Below, piece by piece: positions 52,001 through 63,160 of a stretch of 64,000 bases of DNA. Each line of letters begins with the position of its first letter. The stretch's first letter is position 1. The position numbers were made by a program, and so were the translations under genes. The DNA is from Apis mellifera (Eukaryota; Arthropoda; Insecta; Hymenoptera; Apidae), in the NCBI RefSeq assembly GCF_003254395.2, contig NC_037651.1:9475001-9539000 (forward strand), written 5' to 3'. A model generated the notes under the pieces. That model had not been told where the DNA came from and searched no databases. It saw only the letters and a program-made list of their open reading frames with translations.

Positions 52001-52632
52001 GTTGTCGTTGAGCAGTTTATCGTTCGCACGAACGATTCTTAGCCTTGAAGCGGTTTCTTACAATATTAAAAATATATAATATATAACAAGTAAATGAATA
52101 TAAATAAGTAAATAAATATCTGCGAGAGGAGAAGCGCATACACGCACGTAGAGCATGCTAGAGCTGCGATAAAGAGACTGTGCGATAAGTGTAACGAGAA
52201 AAAAAGACGTGAAACGATGCGAATCCTTCGAGACGAAGGAAAAAAAAAAGAAGAAACAGGGGAGGGGAAAAAGAGATGAACGATTCGTGCGAATTATCGT
52301 GCGAAGAAATCGAGAAGATTTCGCCAGAGAGGAAACGATTGCGTAGACGACGCAATCGATGTAACGTGCGGGAGATGTATTATTGTAATTAAAAAAAAAA
52401 ATGTGGAAAAAGAGAAGAGAAAAATGATTAATTGGATGCACGAAAGAGGGAGAATCCTTGCGCGTGTACGAATTGACGAGAGAGGGGAAAAAAAATAATA
52501 ATAATAAATAAATGGAAAGAGTTAAAAACGAGAGAGAGGGGGAGAAAAAAAATAATAGCGAGAAGTTGCAGGAAGCTGTGCGACGAGGAGAAATAATAAG
52601 GGGATTTTGAACGGGCTGAGTGTTCAACTCAC

Positions 52633-52743
52633 TCGTTGCAGGGTGGACCAGCATTCCTCGAGGGTGCGTTCGCTGATGTTGCCCATTCCTCCGCCTCCGC
52701 CGGCGCCTCCCGCACCTCCAAGTCCCGCCGCAGAGGCACGAGA
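52633..52743 (-). CDS. dati: dati-like zinc-finger factor, small Gly-rich exon
   Basis: Thirty-seven codons: SRASAAGLGGAGGAGG, more Gly, then MGNISERTLEECWSTLQR. The acceptor is tgtcttgcccgatag and the donor CGA|GTGAGT; both ends are phase 0, matching the polyQ exon upstream and either the His/Pro exon or the finger 1-2 exon downstream. The non-repetitive NISERTLEECWSTLQR part runs smoothly into IFMHKSAMQ if the His/Pro exon is skipped, giving a short helical-looking segment before the fingers. Its function is unknown; a conserved interaction motif is possible but not shown here. Confidence 0.85.
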
Positions 52744-53280
52744 CTATCGGGCAAGACAGGAGGCTCGTGTTAGTTCTACTTTTCTTTTCTTTTCTTTCTC
52801 TTTTTCTTTTTTTTTCTTTCTCTTCATTACACTCCGCCGATATATTACGCAAAATCGCTCTCTTTCCTATAGAAGATCAAGACAAGTCGACGGGAACGAA
52901 CGCTACGTATAAAAAAAAAAGTTGGATCGAAAACGATCTAAAGAAAAAAAAAAAAGGAAAAAAGAAAAAAAAGGGAGAAAGAAAGAAAAAAAATTTGACG
53001 GTGGAAACTTGTTGAACGATCGATTCGGAGAAGGAAAAAAAAAAAAAAAGAAAACAAAAGAATGATCCGCGTTGCAAAAGTGACACGGACACTCGGCCCT
53101 CGCCGCTCGCTTCGTTCGTCCGCGAGCGAAGTCGTTCAACTTTTTCCACCGCCATTTATCGTCCATCGTCATCCTTAGTCATCCTTCGGTCCGTGAAATG
53201 GATGGCGTATACGTATCGTAAAATTTGCCCGTTGCGACGAATTCACCGTTGCCCCCCGTTGCGTGCGTGTGTCGTCATTT

Positions 53281-53335
53281 GTGTGTGTGTGTGTGTGTGT
53301 GTGTACGCGCTCGAGCGCGCGCGCGCGCGTATATA
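53281..53335 (+). repeat. alternating GT/CG tract, Z-DNA-prone
   Basis: Twelve GT units run into ACGCGC, a short CTCGAG break, then a long CG alternation and TATATA. It is almost entirely alternating purine-pyrimidine. TATATAA follows at 53330-53336. Confidence 0.85.
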
Positions 53336-53628
53336 ATGGCCGTGAGCGAAAAAGGTTTCGGATTCCTATTAGCGGTGAGACCGAAGCGGATCTGCGGGGA
53401 TATATTTACTTAGTTTCCTCGTATCGAAGCCCGCGGACTGTGGCATCGCAGAAGCACGCCGCGATATTTTCTCGAGAACATCTTCTCGGCGTACCGTATG
53501 ACGTATGCGTATAGTATTATCTGTGTTGCGCGGGTCAAGAACCCCGAGAGACGACGTATCTGCATCTCCTCGCATCGGTGTGCGTGGGCCGCGTTTGCAT
53601 TTGTGGCCCCGTGACTCTAATGTGTGCG

Positions 53629-53629
53629 T

Positions 53630-53660
<31 letters not shown>

Positions 53661-53757
53661 TGGCTGGCGGGCTGGCTGGCTGGCTGGCTGGTTGCTTGCT
53701 CGCTCGCTTGCTTGGCTTGCCTTGCCTTGCCTTGCCTGCCTGCCTGCCTGCCTGCTA
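53629..53757 (+). repeat. GGCT and CTGC tetranucleotide arrays
   Basis: GGCT units with single changes pass through GCTTG and CCTTG variants into CTGC units and end at a TAGCTAGC palindrome. The plus-strand frame gives a Trp/Leu/Ala/Gly repeat that is not a credible protein. Confidence 0.9.
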
Positions 53758-54939
53758 GCTAGCTGGAGCGCGCTGGCGCGCGCGCGCGCGATCTCGCGCG
53801 CAACGTTCACTCTCTCTTGCTCTCTCTCTCTCTCTCTCTCCCTCCCTCCCTCTATCGCGATCACTCTCTCACTCTCCCTCTCTTGCTCGTTCCACGTAAC
53901 ACGCGGGTTATATACGTGTATATACGCGGTTGGTACGCGATGTGGTAAGTCGACGTATATTCCGATGTGCGTGAACCATGGTCAGTGTATCTCGGTACAG
54001 TCGCAGATTCAAACGGTCAGCGAAATTGTCGACGATGTAGCGCGATTTATTGAAAGTCATCCAGTTAAGCCGATACGGACGGGGACAGGCCGGGGTGGGG
54101 GCGGCGGGGGGAGGGAGTCCTCCTCTAACCTGCCGATTATTCGCGTCTCTTCTTTTCTCTCTTTTTTTTTACTTCGTCTCTTTTCTTTCTCTCGTTTCTT
54201 TCTTTCTTTTTTTTTTCTCTTTCTTTTAGATCGAATCGAATTCCCCGAGCGGACGGGGGGAGGGGAGAGAAAGAAAAGGAGAGAAGGAAAAAGATTGGAC
54301 GAGTTTAGGACGAGGGATCGGAATGGGCGAAAACACAATTCGACGTTTCGACGTTTAACTTTCGACGCGACGCGACGCGACATTTTCCAGTTTGCGCGGA
54401 AAGGAGTGTGTGGAGAGAAGAGAGAGAATCATTAGCATGGTTATTTTCGCGGTCGTTATCGAAAGCGGAACGAGCGTGCGAGAGAATAAAAGAGATGCGT
54501 GAGATCGAAAGAGGAGACGCGTATTTTTCTCCATCGGTAGAAACTGTTTGAAAGTATTGTCCGGCGTCGGTCGGCTCAAGTGAATGACCCTATTTATCGG
54601 CGCATTATGCACTTTTATCGCGGTTGCCTCGTCCCAGTTATTTATCTCTTCTCTTCGCAGCTTACGGGCGGAGAGAAGTACGACGGACCGAGATCGAGAA
54701 AATAAAGAAGAAAAAAAAAAAGAAAAAGAAAAAGAAAAGGAAAAAAATGGAGAAGATAGAAGGAGGGAAGAGAAAGAGAGAAGGGAGAAGGAGGGAAGGG
54801 AGGAGAGCAAAAGTAGAAAAATAGTAGGAAAAAAAGAAAAAGAAGAAGAAGAAGAAAAAGAAGAACGAGCGTTACATTCCCTTCCTGCTTGCTCGTCCGT
54901 TCTCGAAATCGTGTAATAATAAACGCGTTACGCTCTCAC

Positions 54940-55789
54940 CTGCAGCTCGTTGACGAGTTTTTCCGTGAGGCTGGCGTCGTGGGAGTCCTGGCTCGTCGCG
55001 CCTGGACTCAGCATCGAGTTTTGAGAATTTTGTTGCTGATTGGCCGTCATGTTCATCCCGGCGAGGGCGCCGTTCTGAGCGATGCTGCCGGCCATGTTGA
55101 GCGCCTGTTGTTGCAGATTCTGCGTCAGGTTTTGCGCCTGTTGTTGCAGATTCTGGGTCAAATTTTGCGCCTGCTGTTGCAAATTTTGCGTGAGGTTTTG
55201 CGCCGCCTGCTGTTGCAGCGCCTGTTGGCTTAAAGTTTGGCCGAGGTTCTGGGTCAAATTCTGAGCCTGTTGCTGCAACGTTTGCGACAAATTCTGCGCC
55301 TGGCTTTGGATGTTTTGCTGCAGGCTCTGGCTGGCCTGGCTCAGATTCTGCGGCTGGTTGAGCAACTGTTGCTGTTGCTGGGGCGACAAGCTCGGAGTGA
55401 GGCTTTGCGCGAGATTGTGCTGCAATGTTTGTCCTAGGTTTTGTTGCATGTTCTGCGTCAACGCTTGCGTCAACGCTTGGCCCAAGTTTTGATTGAGTGC
55501 CTGCGCCGCTTGGACCGCTTGGACGGCCAGCGACGGGCTCGATGCTTGGGACATGGTCTGTTGCGCCTGTGCCAGGCTGTGCAGGCTCTGGGCCATGCTC
55601 GACGCGATGGCACCCTGGTGATCGGCCTGCGGCGAGGGTGTGGTGGACACCGGGGACGACTGATGCTGGCCCCCTTGGCCGGTTTGCTGCCCGATCGACA
55701 TCGCGTGCTGTTGCTGCTGCTGCTGCATCTGTTGGGGACTGGTCGTCTGCCCTAATCCCGAAGCAGCGTTCGCCTGTTGCACGGCCTGC

Positions 55790-55830
<41 letters not shown>

Positions 55831-56497
55831 CTGGCTGAGCGGGCTGTGCAACTGTTGCTGCACCTGTTGTTGGTGCTGTTGGGCCGCGTTCGAGATCGGG
55901 CTGTGCTGTATACCGGGCGACTGCTGGGGCGGGCCCCGTTGAGGTTGTTGCCAATAGTCGGACATTTTGAATACATGTTGCCGGAGCGCGTGAAGATTGG
56001 CGGCCGCCGCAGTGACGGCCGACGCTTGGACCTCCATTGGTTCCGGCTCGTTTTCGAGGTCCGGTTCGGGCGAGCTGCAGGGATCCTCGTCTTCCTCCTC
56101 GTCCTCCCTCTCGGTGATGTCCTCGTCGTCCTCGTCGTGGATCCTGCCCGACCTGTCACCCTCGGCCGATCCCCCTCCAGCAACACCAGCAACACCACCG
56201 CCACTTGCACCGCCGCCACTTCCGCCACCTCCACCGCCACCTCCACCGGCTCCACCGCCACCTCCTCCACCTCCTATCCCACCCCCCGAATCGCCAGAGT
56301 GGAGATGATTCCCGGGATGATGCTGATGCTGTTGAAGGTGATGGTGCGGTGGATTCCGCGAGTCTGGATTTTGGACCTGTTGCTGCTGCGGGTGATGGTG
56401 GTGATGATGATGATGATGGTGATGCTGCTGCTGCGGCTGCGGCTGCTGCTGCTGCTGCTGCTGCGGCTGCGGCTGTTGGTGGTGTTGTTGTTGTTGC

Positions 56498-56535
<38 letters not shown>

Positions 56536-56613
56536 GTGCTGTTGTTGCTGTTGCTGTTGATGGTGATGCTGTTGCTGGTGGTGGTCCAAGCCAAAGTCGG
56601 GTTGGGTTTGCGA
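54940..56613 (-). CDS. dati: dati-like zinc-finger factor, long Gln/His/Gly-rich exon
   Basis: About 558 codons, open in phase 0 to the donor CTGCAG|GTGAGA. From the N side: SQTQPDFGLDHH; polyQ/polyHis (one run of about 17 Gln, one of 11 His); a Gly block (56286-56170); an acidic segment around DEDDEDITEREDEEEDED (56136-56083); DPCSSPEPDLENEPEP; ALRQHVFKMSDYWQQ; a 16-Gln run (55833-55786); and Gln/Asn/Leu-rich repeats near the end (about 55300-55095) with LTQNLQQQAQN. It looks like a disordered, activation-type or prion-like domain. The left boundary is uncertain: the frame is open back to a stop at 56796-56794 with no ATG, so an upstream start exon is needed. I chose the acceptor ctacgtgcccag; another possibility is near 56654. 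Strong strand bias and the continuation into exons B-F support coding. Confidence 0.8.
55095..55310 (-). repeat. 33-base coding repeat (11-residue Gln/Asn/Leu units)
   Basis: Within the polyQ exon, units of the form LTQNLQQQAQN recur at a 33-base spacing, with at least three clear copies (around 55100, 55133 and 55166) and diverged ones further 5'. The third-base differences between copies suggest older duplication with codon drift and not recent slippage. Confidence 0.75.
55786..55833 (-). repeat. CAG/CAA repeat coding for 16 Gln
   Basis: Sixteen in-frame Gln codons, fifteen CAG and one CAA, flanked by Ser-Leu-Pro-Ser upstream and Ala-Val downstream. Nearly pure CAG makes it prone to length variation between individuals. 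Confidence 0.9.
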
Positions 56614-57017
56614 CTGGGCACGTAGGTCCAGGGCCGCCGTCGCGTCCGAAATTTTGAGGCCTTCGCGAGAAGCCCGGGCTACCCCCTTCCGGCGCAGCTT
56701 GCCCGCTTTTTCGCACCCCTTCCGGTAAGCAGCTCGACGGCCGGCACACTTCCGCGCTCGCCGCCGTTCCTTCCTACCTTCCTCCTCTCCGCTCTATCCT
56801 TACCGCGCTCTCTCTCTCTCTCTCTTCCCTTCCCTTCCCTTCTTCCCTCTCTCGCTCCTCCTCCGCTTCCTCTTCTTCTTCTTCTTCTACCGTTACTTCT
56901 TCCTCTCCTTCTATCTCTCGTTCCCTTCTCGTTCCGCTCAGCCCAGGATCCTTACCGCCTTAAGGACAACGATCCTCGACTCGACGTGGGCGGCGGGCAA
57001 CGTCAGTTACTCGCCAC
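56614..57017 (-). other. candidate first intron or 5' UTR before the polyQ exon
   Basis: The minus strand is purine-rich (56740-56930) with an in-frame stop at 56796-56794. It lacks a strong polypyrimidine tract, so the acceptor of the polyQ exon is weakly defined. If the start exon at 57018-57125 is real, this is an intron of about 400 bases; otherwise it is 5' UTR. Confidence 0.35.
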
Positions 57018-57125
57018 CTGCTTCGACTTCCCGGGCCTGGTGCCGCTGGTGCTGGTGCTGGTGCTGCTGCTGGTGCTGCTGCTGCTGCTGCTGCTCCTCC
57101 TGCCTCCCGCTACTTCTCGGCTCAT
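57018..57125 (-). CDS. candidate start exon, Ser/Thr-rich (weak)
   Basis: The minus strand has ATG at 57125, then MSREVAGGRR, a Ser/Thr run encoded by a CAG/CAC repeat, and GTRPGKSKQ. It ends CAG|GTGGCG, an imperfect donor, in phase 0, which fits the acceptor I propose at 56613. In another frame the same bases code Gln/His and end QAREVEA in phase 1, which would fit a different acceptor near 56654 and give ...EAGLKISDATAALDLR. Neither frame can be preferred with confidence, and the true start could lie further upstream. Confidence 0.25.
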
Positions 57126-57642
57126 GAAACTCTTTCCCTCGATACACCTCCTCCCTCTTTTTTTTCTTACCTCTTCTTCTTCTCCCGCCGCTTCTCACTC
57201 CGACTCGGTACTTGCCCTCGGCCTCCTTCCTCCCACCCCTTCCTTCTTCGTCCCTCGTCTTATTAGCCAACACCGCCGATGACGATGATCCACCCTTCTC
57301 CTCCTCCTCCGCCTCCTCCTCTTCCTCCTCCTCCTCTCCTCCTCCCTCTTCTTCCTCTTCCTCTTCCTCTTCCTTTCCCCTCTCTTCCTCTTCCTCCCCT
57401 TCCTCCTCCTCCGCCTCCTCCTCCCCCTTTGTCCCTTTTCTCGATTCTCTTTCCCGTAACTCCCGTAACACTCGATGATCCAAAAAGATCGTCGTACGCG
57501 CGTCGCGTATCCGATGGTACGATGCTTCTTCCGAGTCTCGTCTCGTTCTTCCCTCTCCCTCTCTCTCGCTCTCTCTCTTCAGCTCCTCCTCCCTCTTCTC
57601 GTTCCTCTGGTCTGCATTTGCGTTGATACGTACGTCGTGTTT

Positions 57643-57734
57643 GTATATACGCGTACACGTGTGTGTGCGTGTGTGTGTGTGTGCGCCTGTGGGTGTGCGT
57701 GTGCGTGCGTGCGTGCGCGCGTGTGTGTGTGTGC
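57643..57734 (+). repeat. GT/GC alternating tract, Z-DNA-prone
   Basis: About 90 bases mostly of alternating GT, GC and AC steps with brief breaks. It lies about 520 bases upstream of the candidate start exon. Confidence 0.85.
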
Positions 57735-58831
57735 CCGATGAATCGATGCGCGCGCGATGTGGACGTCCTCCGTGCGTTAGCGGAGAACACCCTATTTCTT
57801 TCTTCTATCTAACTTAAAGTCTATCATATACACTTAAGTTCAGGTTAAAATTCAGGATTGCCCAGCCCGGACGGTGTGAACGAGGAAGGACAGTCCGTGC
57901 AGACGCGAAATTCACGATTGGTTGGTTGGTCGAAGAGTCGTGATCACTCGGATTAGAAGATTGCGTTGGCGTTGCCCGCCGGGTGAGAAATCGCACTCGC
58001 GGATGACACTGCTCGTCCCGTTTTGCCCTGAGTAGTTAGTTGCCCCGTGATGTCGTTGTGCGTGTGTGTGCGTGTGTGTGCGTGCGTGTGCTGCGAACGT
58101 GCAAGCCCTTTTCTCCTCTTTCTCTCGCTCTTTCCTCGCTCCTCCTTCCCTCGAAACTTTGCAAAAACTTTGGAAAAAGGGACTCGCGCGTCGGCCGTGC
58201 GATACGTCGTCGTGTGAGATGATTTCTTCGAACCGGGACGGCAGTTTTTCACCTCCTCGTAGGGATTTCGTTCACTCCGTTCGTAACACCTGTGTCGAGT
58301 CTCCAAGATTTCGACATTCGATTCTTTCTCCTCCTCCTTCTCCTCTTCTTCGCGTCGATCCTTCGATCCTCTTTTTTCTTTTTTTTGTCTCCCTTTCCTC
58401 TCTTCTTTCGCGTCTGTTCACGACTGCTCCTCGAAATGCGACTCTAGGGTATCTTTTTTTTTTTTTTTTTAACTCTTTAAAAGGAATTCTATTCGATTAT
58501 CGATTAACCGCTCGTCGTTACCGATATCGTCGATGGTAGTTGTGGTTGCTTCTTATTATCGTTTAGGTTTAATAATATTGCACTTAGGTACACTCGTTTT
58601 TTGAACACACTGAAATATATATGTATGCGGCGCGAGGTTCTTCTCTAACGAGCTTCTTCTCCTTCTTCTCCTCTTCTTTCTTTTCGATTTCTCACTCGCT
58701 TCTTCTCTTCTTTCGCACTTTTTTCTCTTCTTGTTCTTCTTCTTCTTCTTCTTCGGATCTTTCTCCTCTTCTTCTCTCCTCTTCTCTCTCTTGTTCTTTT
58801 TTCCACGCACTCTTTCCCTCTGCTCCCTCTT

Positions 58832-58876
<45 letters not shown>

Positions 58877-59810
58877 TTCTCTCCCGCTATCGAATCACTT
58901 CCGTCGCAACCCCGCTTCTACGCGTCTCGCTTTCGCTCTTCTATTACTCCTGCGTTCCTCCGCTTCTTCTGCTTTGCTCGTCTTATTCTGCTTCTTCCGC
59001 TTTGTCCAGTCTTCCTCTCCTGCGCGGGAATCTCTTGCTGCAACGCGTCTCCCGCTCGAAGCTGCAATTCAGAAAAGAGAAAAAAAAACTCTATCTTTAT
59101 GCCGGCCACGTTTCTCCACGAACGAATGTTTAAACACATGGAGGTGGTACGCGTGCAATCCATCCTTCCGCGCGTACACGCGTGCAATAATGTAATTCGC
59201 GGTGCCGAGCCGCGACAGGTTGAATCGAGAATCGTCGAAAATCACGTCGAAGGAAACGAGCATGCAACTGGGTCGGAACCGCGCGTATCGCTACGAACGT
59301 TTTCAAGCATTTTCTACGAAAACGAGGATTCGTTCGTGCAATGTTTTCGTGCACCACTCGAGAACACCGAGTTTTTTTTCAACACTCGCGACGACGACGA
59401 CGATGATCGTTGATTTCCCGATATAACAATGCGACTCGATGTGTCGGCGACGTTTTTTTCTTCTTTCGTTCGGCAAAGGGAACGAGACGTCATGGATGGA
59501 AAGGAGGAAGAAGAAGATGATTTTGGATTTTTCGTACCCTCTCGAATAACTCGACGTCAATCACTCGAACACGTCGGGATTAACAAAGAGAGACACGTGA
59601 GTCGAGGAACGTTTTCCGCCGTCGCGTCACGCGTTCAATCACCGTCGATCGAGGTAAATTCGTAAACGAAAAAACAGAAAGAGAGAGAGAGAGAGGGAGG
59701 GAGAGAGAAGGAGGAAGATCGTACACATATCTTTCAACAAACGATTCGAACGATGAATTCGCGTCCCGATAACTTGTGTATCCGTCACCGTTTCCGTATC
59801 AGGGAAGAGG

Positions 59811-59844
<34 letters not shown>

Positions 59845-60262
59845 GAAAACGCGAAATAAAAGAATCGTCATCACGATCGTTTTTAATTAATCCGTTTTGT
59901 ATCGCATTCCTCGCGAGCACTCGTGTTTTTCACAACGAAACAGTAGGAAAACACTGGTCTTTTTTTGTGGTTTAAACCATCCATCCATCCATCCATCCAT
60001 TAGCGATTCAATGAGTCCTTTGCACGTTTCCCTCTCGTTTACGGGAATTAATTAATCCGATAAAAACGAGTTGCACGCGATTACGGACGTCCGGTTGCTA
60101 ATTTATTCTATCACGTTTTTTTTCTCCTTTTTTTCCTTTTTTTCCTCTCTATCCCGCCGACGAAACGACGACGCATCGACGCATCGAGGGACGATTCGGA
60201 AAGGCTGTGCACACGGTCTCCGACTCGGTGTCACCGAACGTCCTCGTGAAACTCGGCGAAAA

Positions 60263-60293
<31 letters not shown>

Positions 60294-61230
60294 TAGACGG
60301 GCGAAACGAGGGTCGAAACGAAGGAAAATTGTGGAAGAAACGGTTTTTCTGATCACCTTCCAAAGAGTCATCGGCATCGTTCGCGGCATCGATAGTTCGT
60401 TTCGCGCAGTGATTTCACTCGTGTATGGAGGTTCGCGACGTGCAGCTGGCAGATGGAAAGCTCGTGAAAATGTCGTGGCTGAACATTGGCGTCGAACGGC
60501 ACACCAACCCCACGTCCCGACCGACATTCCTCGTCGATCCGTGTACTCTCGTTCCTTGGAACGACGAAACGATCCTAACAAGCCGCTCCATCTCCGCCCT
60601 TAAGATACGGGGGGATTAAGAAAGGATCGAGCCGTCCACGATCGCGACGAAACACTGGAGACGACGATGACGTCTGTACCGGGCATGTCAGGGAAGCGGA
60701 ATGGAGGGGGTGGATCAACGGTGGTTGGCCGAAAGAGGGGAAAACTGACCAAAATCACGATGGAAAAAAGAAAAAAAGTGAACGATATCGGGGGATACAA
60801 CACCCCCCCCTCGCGTGCGTGTTCACGTATCCCCCGGATGTGCGTGCGCGAGGAACGATGGCTCACTCGTGTCACGACTCGGGTCGTCACCAACGTGAAC
60901 GCCGACGTCGAACCGGCCACTGAGCAGAACAACACGAGAACAACAACAACAGAGCGGGCGTGCGTTACGATCACGCGAGACAAATCACGATGAAAAAGTC
61001 CAAATGATCCCTTACTGGTTCCGATCGGATCGGACGTGGAGCGAAGAAGAGCGGCGCGTCGAATCGCGGTAGCCGTGATCGAGGAGGAGAGCGACGACGA
61101 TCGCGTTGCACGCACTTCCGATCGACTTCTATCTTCCAACCGTCCAAGCGAAGCGTGTCCGTACTAGGATGTGGCGAAGACGTGTTCCCGTTGGATGTGC
61201 ACTACGTTCCCGTGTACCAGTGGCGAGGAA

Positions 61231-61282
61231 CACCACGACGAAGACCACGATGACGACGAAGACGACGACGACGACGACGACT

Positions 61283-61313
<31 letters not shown>

Positions 61314-61372
61314 CAGCGACGACGACGACGACAACTACGACGACGACGACGACGACGACCACGACGAAGACT
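61231..61372 (+). repeat. ACG/GAC triplet array
   Basis: About 140 bases of GAC triplets with AAG, TAC and GGC variants. A second similar array is at 61978-62061. Frames give poly-Asp, poly-Thr or poly-Val and are not credible proteins. Confidence 0.9.
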
Positions 61373-62751
61373 GTGTTACGCGCGTGTGTACGATCGAGGA
61401 AAAAGCTCTCTCCTCTTCCGCGTTCTCGAGTCCTTGACGGAGGAGGAACCGAAACTGACTCGGGTCTGCGGCTCGCGAGAAACGCTAAGTCCTTCTCCGT
61501 CGGGGGCCGGTGGTGGCGCGCTTCTCAGACCGCGTGCGTCTGACTAAAAGCCACCCCCTCGTGCCTTAAAGAACGCGTGTTCGGGTAGGGGCGTTGTCTT
61601 AGGTGGTGCGCGGTCGCGAAATTTCTGGCTACCTCCGGCTCCCTTTCACGGCTCCCTTTTCCACCTAAGAGGAACGCGAGCCAGGGTCCTTAGGACCCGG
61701 GCCCCGGCCCAGGCCACCCTCCACCGTCGTCCGACCCTTGACCGCTACTCCCACGACCAAAATCTACCTCCGAGAGGACGAAAAACTGAGCCTTCCCTAG
61801 GACAGCAGTTTTCAAGCCACCCCTCTTTTCCTTCGCCCCCACCAGGTTAAACCTACGACGAGGCGCGCGCTCTGTCTCCCCCTTTTCCTCCACGCTCTCT
61901 CGGCCACCCCTCGCGCCCTGCTCCTTCTCGCCAACCTCTCCTCGTCCTCGTGGGTGGAAGGAGCACGGGGGGAGGGGGACTACGACGACGACCACGACGA
62001 CGACGACGACGACGACGACGATCACGACGACGACCACGACCACGACGACGACTACGACGTCTCCACCGATGGGGGTAAATTTCATAAGGGGTGAGAAAGA
62101 GAGCGGCGCGTTCTTCTCCCTTTTTCGCTTTCCCTTCCCTTCTCGCTCTCTCACACTCTCTCTCTTTCTCTCTCTCTCTCTTTCTCCTTCTTTCCCTTTT
62201 TCTCCCCGTTTCCGTTTCCTTCTCCTCCTTCACCTTCTCCTCCTCCACCTCCGTCCTCCCTCTCGAGGAGATAAGCCTCGAGGAGAAGGGTGCAAGAACT
62301 CGGATCATCCTTCTCCGCCTGGTATACCTGGATCGCCGATCCGACCACCCTCCAACGTCTCCGACTCGAACGTCTCCTCGAACGCCAACATAAACACGCG
62401 CCTACTTTTCTTCGCCTGCTCGGAATTTCGAGAGAGAGATTCGGCCTTGAAACTTTCCTCCTCGCGACAAACACGTTGCCACGTTACGAACGCGTGCGAA
62501 CGCGACGACACGATGGATCCGACTGACCGAAAAAAATTCTTCTCCAAGGGGTCTTCGACGTAAGGGGGTGTGCGCCGCGTGTAGCAGTCCGAGTCCGTAT
62601 CACGAATAAAAAAGAAGGGGACCGTCGTATATAAAAATGGCCTCCTCCCTTATGCGCTCCGTATGGCTACACACGCGTGACTAACTGGAACGAGGGGGAG
62701 TGGGACGTGCTTTCTTTTTTATCCCTTCCCACTCCAACCTCTCCACCTCTT

Positions 62752-62785
<34 letters not shown>

Positions 62786-63094
62786 CCTTGCTAAGAAGAA
62801 AAAAAGTCGCTCGTCCCATTTCCCATCGGAGCAACCCTTGGAAAGTTGAGGAAGAAGGCAAGGTCGAGATCCCGATCCCGCGTAGGACGCGCGTGTGGAT
62901 CGTCGACCCCGTCGTCGACGAGCAGGAGAGGACGTCGACTTTTCAACGCGCGGAGGAGCCGATGCTCGTTTCGCAGCCGAGGCTGGTCGATGGTCATCCT
63001 ACTCGTCTTACGCACCCTCCTCGTCGAATAGATGCCTCCCCTTCCCTTCTTCCCGCCCCTTCTCCGAGCCTCTCCGAGTCTAACGTGTCCTGCC

Positions 63095-63160
63095 CCGCCG
63101 CCACCACCACCACCACCACCGTCGCCGCCACCACCACCACCACCACCGCCACCACCACCA
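63095..63160 (+). repeat. CCA triplet microsatellite
   Basis: CCA units with CCG variants. The opposite strand reads TGG. No coding support. Confidence 0.9.

Larger units (their letters stand above)
32773..52632 (-). other. large intron between the Gly-rich exon and the His/Pro exon
   Basis: Intron of about 19.9 kb, the longest in the window, with donor CGA|GTGAGT at 52633/52632 and acceptor CTGAAG at 32773-32778. It is dense in simple repeats: GGC/GAC (33901-33960), CT runs, GA runs, GGA/GAA blocks (42549-42610, 47571-47651), GAC/GAA (43870-43973), TCG/TCT (45112-45260) and CCT (48781-48900). Lower-repeat islands include 35575-35700 with the CRE/GATA palindrome, 39400-39600 and 45345-45600. 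Long open frames here, some over 300 codons, consist of repeat translations and are not genes. Confidence 0.75.
52744..54939 (-). other. intron between the polyQ exon and the Gly-rich exon
   Basis: Intron of about 2.2 kb with donor CAG|GTGAGA at 54940/54939 and acceptor CCGATAG at 52744-52750. It holds A-rich runs, a GT/GC Z-DNA-prone stretch (53281-53335), GGCT and CTGC tetranucleotide repeats (53629-53757) and purine-rich blocks (54703-54866). No exon was recognised. Confidence 0.8.

Noticed and set aside
54872..55954. 360-codon minus-strand frame overlapping the polyQ exon
   Set aside because: It is a shifted frame of the same exon, Ala/Thr/Pro-rich, and does not connect to the zinc-finger exons, whereas the Gln frame does.
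55777..56625. 282-codon plus-strand Leu/Val-rich frame
   Set aside because: Antisense of the CAG/CAC repeats; poly-Leu and poly-Val are expected there.
62629..62690. Plus-strand TATATAAAAA followed by ATGGCC
   Set aside because: The frame ends after 15 codons and no initiator motif was found at the right distance.
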